Below, piece by piece: positions 41,747-50,982 of a stretch of 64,000 bases of DNA (positions are counted from its first letter, which is position 1; each line of letters begins with the position of its first letter). This DNA is from Lentisphaeria bacterium. Its GTDB lineage: Bacteria > Verrucomicrobiota > Lentisphaeria > Victivallales > Victivallaceae. The notes under the pieces were generated by a model. The model saw nothing but the letters and a program-made list of their open reading frames with translations. It was not told the DNA's origin and searched no databases. Made by a program: the position numbers and the translations under genes. The stretch covers positions 1 through 64,000 of the forward strand of contig CAAGED010000011.1 in the NCBI GenBank assembly GCA_900768505.1. The letters run 5' to 3'.

Positions 41747-44099
41747 TACTCTTCTCCTCTGGAGCGGCGTTCAAAATCCCCCACCCGATCCGGCGCATCA
41801 GGTTTATCCCCCAGTTCATTGTCAAAAGAGTTCAAGGACTTTAGTGCAGTGTTGTAGCGTTTTATTAAATCTTCCACCTCACTTTTTTCGTTGACAATAT
41901 GCCCGGTTACCAGTACCAGAATTTCGCTGCGCTCCACCGAGGATTCCGTCGAGCCAAGCAATCGCCCCAAATACGGAATTTTATTGATGAACGGCACTGA
42001 ATTAAGGTTGTCATTTTTCTTCTCCTGAATCAACCCGCCCAATACCATGGTTTTACCATTGGCAATTGTCATGGTGGTTTCCAGAGTACGGGATGGGAAA
42101 ACCGGCGAATCAAGCTGACTGGTGGTGTTGGTCTCCACCGACGAGAGTTCTTGTTTTATTTCCAATGAAATCAAATTGTTACTGGTAATCTGGGGAGTAA
42201 CCGTCAAGGTGACACCTGTGGTCTTGTATTCAATATCCTGAATAATTGATATCCCGCTGCTGCTGCTGGCGGTGTCAGTCATATTTGATTTAACATACGG
42301 CACCTCGCTGCCCACTGAAATATAAGCCTGAGTGTGACTGGAGACCAGCATCTGCGGACTGGATATAACCTTTATCATATTATCCCCCGCCAACGCATTG
42401 ATGTACATAAATTTATTCTCCGGGTCATCCGGGTCTGAAATCAAAAACTTCCCGCCGGTATCCCCGGTGCTTCCCTCCGCTGGGTAAGGATTTAAATTAG
42501 AATAATTGGTTCCGCCGGAAATCACATTGCCGTTGGCACTGCCGCTGGCGGCCAATTCCAACCCGAATTTTGTGGACTCAGACAAGGTTACCTCCACCAC
42601 CAAAACCTGCAGTAAAACCTGCGCCGGCACTACATCAAGCCGATCCAGCAGCGCCTTAATCGAGGCGTAAGTCCGGGGAGTGGTACGAATCACCAACCGG
42701 TTCAGCACTCCATCAGCGAAAATCCGCACCTGATTGTCAAATACGTTGGAATTGACATCGGTTTGGGTGGTGCTGGTATTGTTGATATTGTTGGAATTAT
42801 TTCCGGCGGAATTATTACGAGCATTGTTGTTGTTGCGATTGGAGTTATTTGTGGAATTAACATTTGTGGTGCGGTCGTTGCCGGTATTGCTGTCAATGGT
42901 AAGCGTCGTCCCCTGTGTATTGTATATCACCGCCAGCGCCTGCATCAACTGATCAGCCTTGCCATGCATAACCTTGTAGACAAAAACCCGCTCCTGATCC
43001 AATGAATCCGAGCTGTCAAGCACGCTGACCCACTGCCGAATCTCTTTAATCGCCTCCTCCGTCGCCGCTGAAGCCACAATCACCTGCAGTCGGTCAATTG
43101 CCGAAAGCTGAATTGAACCGGGTTGCTCGGCCTTATCGCTGGATTGCAGTACGTAAAACCCCAGAACTGGCAACACGGTACGTAACTCTTCCGTCACCTG
43201 ACTGGGCAGGATACGGTACGTAACTCTTCCGTCACCTGACTGGGCAGGATATTGTTACATTTAACCACGGCTCGGGGCCAATTATTTTTGCCGTTGGTAT
43301 CGATAATATCTAAGAGCTGCTTGATTTTTGGTATATTAGTGCGCACATCACAGAGTAAAATTGCGTTCGGCCGGGTTAATTCCACACAAACCGCATTAGG
43401 AGTGAGAAATGCTTTTACTTGACTTAAAATATCCTTGGCCGTCATATTTTTCAAGGGATAATAACATATTTCGCTCTCTTCTCCGGCACCTACGCTCAAA
43501 TCCGGCTGCTGAGCCAATTTTGTTGTGGGCATAATCCGTAAAATATTGTCATTGACCACCACCGTGGCTCCGGCCAGAGTCAACATGTGGTCAAAAGTAT
43601 TCCATAAATCGCGGCGGCTCATTTTGGATTTGATATTCAGCGAAACTGATGACTTCAGCTCCGCATCAATCACGAAGTTAAATCCCAGCACATCAGCAAA
43701 CATGGGAATAACGTCCACAATCGGTGCGCTGTTGAAAACCAGTGAAACCTCCAGTTGCTCATCGCCGTCCACTAAAATTAAATTTTCATAAAATGGCGCC
43801 GTATCGTGAACTGCTGCTTTTGATTTTGTCGGTGGTTCCGCTGCACGGCTTAACTCAGCAAGCTGGGTATCGCTGATTTTGGGTGCGTTGCGTTCATAAT
43901 CCACCTGCTCCTCCAGGGCGCTCTCCCGTTTTGACGATATTTCCTTGTTGTCGTCTTTGCGCAGGAACTGAAAGCGGTCTTGATTTTCATCCTTACTCAT
44001 AACCGGCTCCTCATCAATTCCACAACCATAAAAAACGGACGAAACAATTCCCAAAGCCAACAACAAAATCCAACGTGCCTTAAACTTGTTTTTTTCCAT
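41746..44099 (-). pseudogene. gspD: Secretin GspD, split by a 38-bp tandem duplication
   Basis: Two frames, 44099-43194 and 43197-41746, form one secretin of about 770 residues. The first part has a signal peptide and lipobox (SSVFYGC), followed by the N0/N1 domains (LEVSLVFNSAPIVDVIPMFADVLGFNFVIDAELKSSVSLNI, YYPLKNMTAKDILSQVKAFL). The second part has the N2/N3 domains, an Asn-rich insert (NRNNNNARNNSAGNNSNN) and the conserved secretin core: VTLTVTPQITSNNLISLEIKQELSSV, FPSRTLETTMTIANGKTMVLGGLIQEKKND and SVPFINKIPYLGRLLGSTESSVERSEILVLVTGHIV. The break is the exact 38-bp repeat at 43175-43250; deleting one copy gives a continuous protein. GspD is the outer-membrane channel. Confidence 0.9.
43175..43250. 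repeat. 38-bp exact tandem duplication in gspD
   Basis: Bases 43175-43212 and 43213-43250 are identical; the unit begins ACGGTACGTAACTCTTCCG. It encodes the peptide ILPSQVTEELRTV on the minus strand. Because 38 is not a multiple of three, the second copy shifts the gspD frame. Either a real slippage event or an assembly error. Confidence 0.97.
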
Positions 44100-44154
44100 A
44101 ACAATTTATCATAAAATCTGCCCCGTCTTATATTAGAAATATTTTTACTTTTTT

Positions 44155-45093
44155 TTAATTATCCGACCGTCCGCCAGGAGTGCCGCTGCCGCCATACGGC
44201 GGATTGAAATTATTGTTGCCGTTCCGCCGCGCCGCCCGCATGGCCCGCATTTGCTCAAATGCCCTTAACTGCTCCGGAGTAAAATTTGAATTTCCATTAT
44301 TGCCCGCCCCGCTCTTCTGATTGACATTGCCGGAAGTCGAACTCTTTCCGCTCAAGGTTAATGCCTCACCCGGAGATAGAATATTCAACTCCAATTTATC
44401 ACTGCCCTTGGTCAACAATGCGCTGCTTCGGGTGACCGAGCGGAGCATGTACCCATTGCTAAGAGTTTCACCACACAACACATATTGTTTATAGACCACC
44501 TCAGAGTCGCCGGAGTTGGAATCACCGACATTATTATTATTGCCACCAGGCACCATTCCCGGCATCATGCTCCCGGCCATCTGCCGTCGATTGGAGTAAA
44601 AATTATTTTGTCCGTTCCCCCCGCGCTCTCTTCTCCCGGAGGAAATATTATTGGAACTCATTACCGGCGGCGGCATCCCTCCACCCATCATGGCCATTTG
44701 ATTTTGTATGGAATTTAAATTTTTATCTTTCTGCAGAATTATGGCGCCACTGGTTTGACCGATTAGAAATGTGCCGACCAATGTCATTTCCGTACTTTTG
44801 TTTTTGGACGAATTATTTGAGCGGCCGAACACTCTGGCGTTGGGACAACGATTTAAGTCGAAGAGATTGTTTTTCACAATTAAGGCCACCTGCTCCGCCG
44901 CCGAATCATTCCGGGCAGGCATCGAAATTGCTGTCGCATTTTTACTCTTGCGACTGATATTTTTTTTATTGGCATCTCTGACTACCAATCCAAACTCTTC
45001 CGTGCCGCCGCCCTCGCCGCTTGCCCGTTCACACACGCCGTAAATCACCGCCAAGGCGAGAAAAATATTCAAAATCATCAAAATAATTTTCAT
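44155..45093 (-). CDS. gspC: GspC-like type II secretion protein
   Basis: About 312 residues from ATG 45093, whose ATGA overlaps the preceding stop by 4 bases; GGAG is 8 bases upstream. A short cytoplasmic start, one membrane helix (IILMILNIFLALAVIYGVCERA) and a periplasmic part follow. Residues around 90-120 (EMTLVGTFLIGQTSGAIILQ) resemble the GspC homology region, which contacts the secretin. The rest is Met/Asn/Gly-rich and has a repeat-like low-complexity section (MMGGGMPPPVMSSNN, GGNNNNVGDSNSG), not usual for GspC. Later a second beta segment (YVLCGETLSNGYMLRSVTRSSALLTKGSDKLELNILSPGE) resembles part of a PDZ-like or HR domain. Position before gspD supports GspC. Confidence 0.65.
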   Translation of the reverse strand: MKIILMILNIFLALAVIYGVCERASGEGGGTEEFGLVVRDANKKNISRKSKNATAISMPARNDSAAEQVALIVKNNLFDLNRCPNARVFGRSNNSSKNKSTEMTLVGTFLIGQTSGAIILQKDKNLNSIQNQMAMMGGGMPPPVMSSNNISSGRRERGGNGQNNFYSNRRQMAGSMMPGMVPGGNNNNVGDSNSGDSEVVYKQYVLCGETLSNGYMLRSVTRSSALLTKGSDKLELNILSPGEALTLSGKSSTSGNVNQKSGAGNNGNSNFTPEQLRAFEQMRAMRAARRNGNNNFNPPYGGSGTPGGRSDN

Positions 45094-45775
45094 TTTTGCG
45101 CTCCTTCCGGAGGAATAGCGGAATTTGCCGCTTCGTAGCAAAAAACCCGTAATAAACCGGAAAAACGGAATTTAACCGTATCATCAACCATCGACTCGCC
45201 GTTTTGTCCGGAGGTGGATTTACTCTTAGCCGTACTTCCGGTACTTCCGGCTCCAGGCGGTGACGGACGCTGCATCTCCTGCCGCAAATCAAAACGTTTC
45301 CAAGCCAGCTCAGGTGATATTTTATCAATTTCGGCAATAAAAGCTACAACGTTTTCGTATTTATCCACAATGGAAAGTTCCAACTCAGCATAACTTAATT
45401 CTGAATTAATTTTACCGCTGCGCACTGAGCCAAGGGAGTTTAGTTTCATATCCAGTTTGCGTGCCGCTCCGTCAACCAACTCCCGCAACGCAATTTCCAC
45501 GTTGCCATTTTGGGTCGAATTCCAGTAAGTGGCGCACCGGGCGCGATACTCCTGCTTGAGTTTTTCAAATTCGCGCATTTTTTTGACTACTGCTCAAAAT
45601 TGTTTTTTGCCGTCTGCCGATCTTTTTCCGCTTGAATAATATCATTTTGCGTCGGCATAATATTGCCAAGCGAACCAATAACCTGAATCAGCATATAACC
45701 GATACAAAACATAAATACCACCCCGGCCAGCGCTAATTTCCCGTACGGTGTCCGTATAAATTTTTTCAAATTCAT
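45090..45775 (-). pseudogene. gspM: GspM/PilO-like protein, apparently frameshifted
   Basis: Two frames, 45775-45587 (62 residues) and 45578-45090 (162 residues), together look like one GspM/PilO-type protein. The first has a short cytoplasmic start, one membrane helix (GKLALAGVVFMFCIGYMLIQVIGSLG) and the beginning of a coiled coil (DIIQAEKDRQTAKNNFEQ). The second continues the coiled coil (MREFEKLKQEYRARC) and has the ferredoxin-like periplasmic domain ELSYAELELSIVDKYENVVAFIAEIDK. Reading one base further before the stop TAG gives ...NNFE-AVVKKMREFEK without a break. Alternatively they are two genes. The second ends with the ATGA overlap with gspC. Confidence 0.55.
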
Positions 45776-45777
45776 AA

Positions 45778-47001
45778 TTACTCGTCTCCCTCGCCGGCGG
45801 GTTCCAGCCGCACAGTAATCATGCTCAATGAGTCATCCAACCGACGCTGCTGCACCTGGGTGATTTTCCAATAATTTAAATTTTTGAAAATCTGAGCCGG
45901 ATTAACGCTTTCAGACTCCGTCTGCAACACCAATGTATACCCGGGATCACTGTAACTTATACCGGTAAGCAAAACATCTGTCGGCAGTGCCTCGCTTAAA
46001 TCGGCAAGTTTCGGCAGCAACTGCGCTTCGCCATTGGACAACTTCAGTACCCTGGTCAGCTCCTTGGATTCCTTGTCGGCGGTTTTTAATTTAGCCCGGA
46101 AATCATTGGCCTGCTTATTATATCGCCTTAATTCATTACTGATTGTACGATAAGAGTCATAGCTTTTTTTTCTGGCAACAATAAAATCCCAAACTCCACT
46201 TCCCATAATAATTGCCAGCAGCAGCAAGGTAAGCATCAATTGATTTTTAAAGCGGCTGGGGCGCATTTTTCCCGGCACGGCGCGAATTGCCGGCTCGTTC
46301 CCGCTGAACTCCAGCGAAAGCATAAACCGCATCACCAGCAGAATGTCCAAATACTCGTCGATCTTAAACTGCTCATCTTCCGGCAATATCAAAGGATCGG
46401 ACAAAATTTTACGCCAAGCAGCAGCCGCAATTGTGAAATCGTTATCTTCCGCCACCCACTCTCCTCCGACAAAATTAAACTCATCCTCAATTCCTGTCAA
46501 TCTCACCGAAGGTTCATCGTTTTTAACCCCGAAAAGCGGGTAAATAAACTCATCCGCTTTAATTTTCGCCATGGTCCAAAACTTGACCAACTCCGCCATT
46601 CCGCCGGCAGGATAAGCGTACACCTGCCAACGCCGCCAATCCGGTGTTTCGCCATCGAATCCGGCGAACTGGCAGCGACACTCCTCCGGAACTTTCAAGA
46701 GGTGTTGCGGCAATTCAAACTGCAGAGCTGCTTTTTCCTCTTTTATCGGCAGGGTTACGCCCTCATATTGGAAAAAAATTCCTCCGGGTATTTCACCAGT
46801 AAACACCAATATTTTGTCGGGTCGGTAATTGCAGGCTTTCAACACCTGCCGAAGAATTTCCACCTCGTTATCCGCCGTACAGTCGCTACTTGCGAACTCC
46901 AGCAAACGGAATTTTCTGCCGCTGCGTTTGAATCGTCCGCATTTTATGCGTCCGGCACAACGACTGACAATAAAATATTCTCCAGCGCGCTTAAACCGCA
47001 T
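45778..47001 (-). CDS. gspL: GspL-like type II secretion protein
   Basis: A 407-residue bitopic inner-membrane protein. The N-terminal ~250 residues are an actin-like cytoplasmic domain (MRFKRAGEYFIVSRCAGRIKCGRF, IKEEKAALQFELPQHLLKVPEECRCQF), followed by one membrane helix (MLTLLLLAIIMGSGVWDFIVARKK, about 268-291), a coiled coil (SYDSYRTISNELRRYNKQANDFRAKLKTADKESKEL) and a periplasmic ferredoxin-like domain (LLTGISYSDPGYTLVLQTESESV). This combines the features of GspL or PilM/PilN-type proteins. It is the first gene of the secretion operon; the GspM-like gene follows after 2 bases. It would recruit GspE to the membrane. Confidence 0.7.
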   Translation of the reverse strand: MRFKRAGEYFIVSRCAGRIKCGRFKRSGRKFRLLEFASSDCTADNEVEILRQVLKACNYRPDKILVFTGEIPGGIFFQYEGVTLPIKEEKAALQFELPQHLLKVPEECRCQFAGFDGETPDWRRWQVYAYPAGGMAELVKFWTMAKIKADEFIYPLFGVKNDEPSVRLTGIEDEFNFVGGEWVAEDNDFTIAAAAWRKILSDPLILPEDEQFKIDEYLDILLVMRFMLSLEFSGNEPAIRAVPGKMRPSRFKNQLMLTLLLLAIIMGSGVWDFIVARKKSYDSYRTISNELRRYNKQANDFRAKLKTADKESKELTRVLKLSNGEAQLLPKLADLSEALPTDVLLTGISYSDPGYTLVLQTESESVNPAQIFKNLNYWKITQVQQRRLDDSLSMITVRLEPAGEGDE

Positions 47002-47106
47002 TACTCAACTCCATTCACACCAAATTAAAAAAAATATTTCCAAACTTATTTACCAATAATCCCGGCACAACAACGCCCAGTAACGGCGAAGGCGGCGAAG
47101 ACTGAC

Positions 47107-47952
47107 TTATTTTCCCTTATTATCAACACTATCCGGTTTATTTTCAACTACTGGTTCCGCCGCCCTTTTGTCGTTTAATTTTTTTACCAATTTTTGAAAT
47201 TCAGCCCGATATTCCCGGGGATTCTCCCTGCACAATTTTTCAAGATTGGCATATTCAGCCGGAAATGCCAACTTCAACTCGGCACTAATTTTAGCAAATG
47301 GATTCTCCCGATTGCCATTTTCCGCAACTTTACCATTTTCGGCATCCGGTTTCATTCGCGACATCTCCCCGCCACGGCCGATCATACCGCTAAACGGAAT
47401 TTCAATTCCGGCCTGAGTGTAAAGATCTTTCATTTTTTCCATTGCCGCCACCGGGTCGGTACGCCGCAACTCATTTATTTCCAGCAATTCTTGTGAATGT
47501 TCATTGCGGAATTTCTCAATTTTTGCTACCTGCTCATCATAAGTCAATGGCAATTTTACCTCCGCTTTTTTAGCCAACGCCTGAAATTTCTCCTCCAATG
47601 CCACCCGTTCTTTTTCCAATGCTGCATATTCCGTCGGGAATTTGGCCTGAATTTGAGCTTCCGCCTTATTGCGTTCGCTGCCCATAAAATTCATTCCACC
47701 CATGCCGGGACGTACTCGACTGAAATTATTGTTTTTTTCACCGCGTTTAGTGAACTTGGCTTGACGTTCAAAACGGCCGAAACGGCTTTTCCCGGTTGAT
47801 TGACCATTATCATCGTTTTTATCTGATGAATTATCACGCATCATCGGCATATCATCCATCATGTCGCCATCGTCCATCATCGGCATATTATCGTCGGCAA
47901 AAATTACTCCTGCCATAAAAAAAGCACACACCATGGGGATAAATTTTTTCAT
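47107..47952 (-). CDS. Secreted acidic/Met-rich coiled-coil protein
   Basis: A 281-residue exported protein with signal peptide MKKFIPMVCAFFMAGVIFADD. Residues ~20-45 are a strikingly Met/Asp-rich stretch (DDNMPMMDDGDMMDDMPMMRD). The rest is charged and helical with two homologous segments: AQIQAKFPTEYAALEKERVALEEKFQALAKK and SAELKLAFPAEYANLEKLCRENPREYRAEFQKL, so an internal repeat with an FP-x-EYA-LEK pattern is present. I recognise no family. It lies 105 bases upstream of gspL on the same strand and may be expressed with the secretion operon or be one of its substrates. Confidence 0.6.
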   Translation of the reverse strand: MKKFIPMVCAFFMAGVIFADDNMPMMDDGDMMDDMPMMRDNSSDKNDDNGQSTGKSRFGRFERQAKFTKRGEKNNNFSRVRPGMGGMNFMGSERNKAEAQIQAKFPTEYAALEKERVALEEKFQALAKKAEVKLPLTYDEQVAKIEKFRNEHSQELLEINELRRTDPVAAMEKMKDLYTQAGIEIPFSGMIGRGGEMSRMKPDAENGKVAENGNRENPFAKISAELKLAFPAEYANLEKLCRENPREYRAEFQKLVKKLNDKRAAEPVVENKPDSVDNKGK

Positions 47953-48250
47953 TTTGTTTTATTCCTTTCATCTTGCCTTGCAAATTTTTCTTCCGGCCGT
48001 CCTCAGTCCATCTATCTACATTTAACGCCTCTATAAGTGCAAATATTGTTAAATAAAGTGGAAATATATTTTTTTTGAGTTTTTTCCTATTTTTAATCAA
48101 TAAAAAAAGCGGAAACCAATTTTTATCGGTTTCCGCCCGCTAAATGCAATTACATCAAAAAATTTTATTTACAATGAAAATTACATATTATTCCGCCACT
48201 CCGACCTTTGCGGCCTGCCGCGGCAAATAATTTTTCAAGCAACATTAAAA
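47953..48250. other. Intergenic region with a leftward terminator
   Basis: About 300 bases with a strong hairpin at 48109-48136, listed separately. No supported gene. A possible ribosome site for the secreted protein (AAAGGAATAAAAC) precedes its start at 47952. Confidence 0.5.
48101..48136 (-). terminator. Terminator after the small membrane protein gene
   Basis: A 9-bp perfect stem GCGGAAACC / GGTTTCCGC (48109-48117 with 48128-48136) with a 10-base loop is followed on the minus strand by a run of seven T. Confidence 0.85.
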
Positions 48251-48648
48251 CTAAAATAACACCGATTTGGGATTAATATCATCCAAATTACTATCACCCG
48301 CAGCTTGATTATCCATTGCCGGCTCCTCAACCATTTTAGTTCCAGCCGTCGGCATACCCCGAGATTCCCAAGTGGCCTCGGAAATAAAAATATTATCATT
48401 ATCACAAAAAACAATAAAAAGATAAAGAATCCCGGTGGTAATCAATGGAATAAGCATACACCGCCGTCTGGTTGCCACAATCATGGTCAACTCCCCCAGC
48501 AAGATTATCAGCACCAATATTTCAATAGGCCAGAACCCGATTCCGTGGTTGATTGGAAAATTGATTGCCACGAAAAAATGCAAACCGCCATAATAAACAA
48601 ACTCAACGCAGTCAATATAAAAGCTAAAATTAAAGTTCTCAACTCCAA
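48251..48648 (-). pseudogene. Small membrane protein, probable frameshift near its N-terminus
   Basis: The frame 48583-48251 gives 110 residues with helices INHGIGFWPIEILVLIILLGELTMIV and CMLIPLITTGILYLFIVFC. Upstream the coding potential continues in another frame: TTG 48648, with GAGGAG 5 bases before it, reads MELRTLILAFILTALSLFIMAVCI and meets the first frame at an A6 run (48573-48578). One base more there would give a single protein of about 133 residues with three helices. I therefore treat the gene as frameshifted. Family unknown. It is the last gene before the terminator and follows the phosphatase lipoprotein by 51 bases. Confidence 0.5.
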
Positions 48649-48699
48649 TAACACTCCTCGTTACGACAGAAGGCCGTTTCTGGTCGAACCCGTTGTCAA

Positions 48700-49305
48700 T
48701 TAATCTGATGAAGTATTTTTTACACCGATATCCATGCGCACTTTATCCCAATCAACGTTGCGCAATAACGTCAGCAAGTCGCCGTAAACCCATTCGTGAT
48801 AACCGAATTTTTTTTGGCGCATTTCGGCAATTGCCGCTTCTACACTCCAATTATCAAACACAATACGTCCAGCCGCAATAACGGTACCGGTACGATCTGC
48901 GCCGTGCCAGCAATGCACCACAATCGGCTTGGGAGCATGCTTCAAAATCATTAACGCCGAGACCAATTCCGCTTCCGTAAGAGTTCCGGCATTAGTTCGG
49001 AGGCGAAATTCCCGCAAATTACTATCTCCAATAAGTTTTGCATCGGAATTGTTATTTCGTAAATTCAATACACTTTTAAAGCCGTAATCCGATAAAATTT
49101 TAAATTCATTTCGATCCGGCTGAGCAGAACGATAAATTTCTAAACTTTCACTGGCTCTGACTGCTAAAGTCTGAAGTTGTTTTTTGCCGTGCGGCTCAGC
49201 TGCTGACAAATTTACATCCGTTTTATCCGCCGGAAGAGCCTTCCCACACCCGGCCAAAGCCAAAACAAACAACAAAACAACAATATGAAAAAAGTATTTA
49301 ACCAT
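48700..49305 (-). CDS. Tyrosine/dual-specificity phosphatase-like lipoprotein
   Basis: A 201-residue exported lipoprotein: the signal KYFFHIVVLLFVLALAGC carries the lipobox Cys at residue 20. The body is a protein-tyrosine-phosphatase-like fold: IYRSAQPDRNEFKILSDYGFKSVLNLRNNNSD (about 58-89) and the P-loop VVHCWHGADRTGTVIAAGRIVF (about 129-150), which contains C-x5-R-T. This is the DSP/PTP signature of the kind of periplasmic phosphatase that removes phosphate from tyrosine or inositol phosphates. The catalytic Cys and Arg are intact. Substrate unknown. Confidence 0.82.
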   Translation of the reverse strand: MVKYFFHIVVLLFVLALAGCGKALPADKTDVNLSAAEPHGKKQLQTLAVRASESLEIYRSAQPDRNEFKILSDYGFKSVLNLRNNNSDAKLIGDSNLREFRLRTNAGTLTEAELVSALMILKHAPKPIVVHCWHGADRTGTVIAAGRIVFDNWSVEAAIAEMRQKKFGYHEWVYGDLLTLLRNVDWDKVRMDIGVKNTSSD

Positions 49306-49905
49306 AAAAAAGATTCCATATTAAAGGAATGATTAAAACATTCCAGCTTCTATAAATAATATAAACTCGGCATCAATCAAATGCAACTATATTTTGTTTA
49401 TAATACAAATTATTAATATTATATTCGAAAAAAATTATTGCACTCCATGGACTTCATCCATCTTTTTTTCAGTTACTTCGACAAAATTTACGCAACAAAA
49501 GTACTGCATCATAAGTGTAAAAATCTATCTTGGGCGATATAATAAACATTTTGAAATCTTGATTTTTCAATTCAATATAAGATCATTTTCCACACAAATT
49601 AATCATCCCCCCCGTTCTGCAATGCGTTAATATCAAAAACGAGATGATAGATAAAACCTTAGTCGGTATTATTTCAATAAATCAAAAAAATTTACCATTA
49701 TAATAAATTATCTGCCTTTGATTAATATATTTCATAATGAATTATCCTCCTGTATCAAAAAGAATATGATTTTAAAAAAGCTGATTTTTAAGAAAAAAAT
49801 TTTTTATTAATTGCAACTTGCCGTTTTTCTCATATTTTATATCAGATTATATCGTATCGCATACAAAATATTTTAGTTCTAAACCAATACAGAAGTAGCC
49901 AATTT
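49306..49905. other. AT-rich intergenic region
   Basis: 600 bases of very AT-rich DNA between divergent genes. A plus-strand frame at 49394-49630 has no homology pattern or ribosome site and is not called. I see no hairpin with a T-run and no tRNA. It must hold the promoters of both flanking lipoprotein genes but none is convincing. Confidence 0.4.
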
Positions 49906-50808
49906 ATGAAATTGTTATATTTACCTATATTTATGCTGTATGGAATTGCTTTTTTAGGCGGATGCAGTCCCAACGAAAAGCTGTCAAGCAATTCTGCTGC
50001 CATGACAAATCCGCTTCGCCCGCAACTGCTTATTACTGACAACTCCTTTTTAGCCGCACCGCAGGTAACCTCCGGAAGGGATCTAAAACGCGAAATGCTT
50101 TTGCTGGATTATATTGACTTTGAACGAACCTGCAAAAATGTCTGGAATATGCCGTTAAAATACAATCATACAGCATCGGAAAACTTCGCCGTTAAACACC
50201 ATTTTATTATCATTCCGGAATGCAACGTGTTTTATAATATTGAAAACGGCCGCTACACATTTGCCGAAGGCGGCGCCGCAGTAATGAAAATCGGTTCCGG
50301 CGACAATCAAAGTTTCAGCAGCGAAGCAGAGTGTCTGCTCTTCATGGTGAGTATATACCTGAATGACGAGATAACCACCACCAATATCTCGCCGGCACTG
50401 AAATTTAAAATCAACATTGATTCAGTAAACGGCAAGGCGAGCTACTCGAATTTTCAAATTATCAATCCGGACACTGAACAACTTGATTTTGGACGGCAGC
50501 GTTATGTGCAGTTGATTTTTCCCATTGCCTTCACGCCATGTGAAAAATTAAACACCAGCCACGACGGGCGCCTGATTCCATCTTTCAATTTGGATTACGC
50601 CGTAAGAAGATACCGAAAACCCCGCCTGCTGCCGATTCGGGCAAAGGAATTCAGCAATTTTTTAACGCAGCAGAACGATGGACGTATTACCATCCGCAGC
50701 GATTTCGCCTCCACCAATCTTTCGCTCAGTTCCGATGAACTGCCACAGCAGCATACCGTCAACTTTGCGCCGGAAATCCGCTCAAATACCGCAATACGGC
50801 AGAAATGA
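49906..50808 (+). CDS. Hypothetical lipoprotein
   Basis: A 300-residue protein with a lipoprotein signal (MKLLYLPIFMLYGIAFLGGC, Cys 20). The mature part looks beta-rich: FAVKHHFIIIPECNVFYNIENGRYTFAEGGAAVMKIG, ECLLFMVSIYLNDEITTTNISPALKFKINIDSV, RYVQLIFPIAFTPCEKL. I recognise no family. It is a single-gene unit between two unrelated loci; the sequence after 50808 contains no obvious terminator. Confidence 0.5.
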   Translation: MKLLYLPIFMLYGIAFLGGCSPNEKLSSNSAAMTNPLRPQLLITDNSFLAAPQVTSGRDLKREMLLLDYIDFERTCKNVWNMPLKYNHTASENFAVKHHFIIIPECNVFYNIENGRYTFAEGGAAVMKIGSGDNQSFSSEAECLLFMVSIYLNDEITTTNISPALKFKINIDSVNGKASYSNFQIINPDTEQLDFGRQRYVQLIFPIAFTPCEKLNTSHDGRLIPSFNLDYAVRRYRKPRLLPIRAKEFSNFLTQQNDGRITIRSDFASTNLSLSSDELPQQHTVNFAPEIRSNTAIRQK

Positions 50809-50982
50809 CGTTTTTTTAAAAATTCAGTGTTGATTTTCATTTAAATCAGAGTATAATGTTTATAGTATGTGCTAAAAGAATAATGTTCCCGGAGTAACAG
50901 CCCAATCAAACAGAATTAGTCAGGATTGTGTTAAATTTATTCCGGTACACCCCCAACTGAGCAGTTAAACAAAAAATATTAT

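Noticed and set aside
49394..49630. 78-residue plus-strand frame in the AT-rich intergenic region
   Set aside because: No ribosome site, no family pattern, very AT-rich base use. Likely chance.
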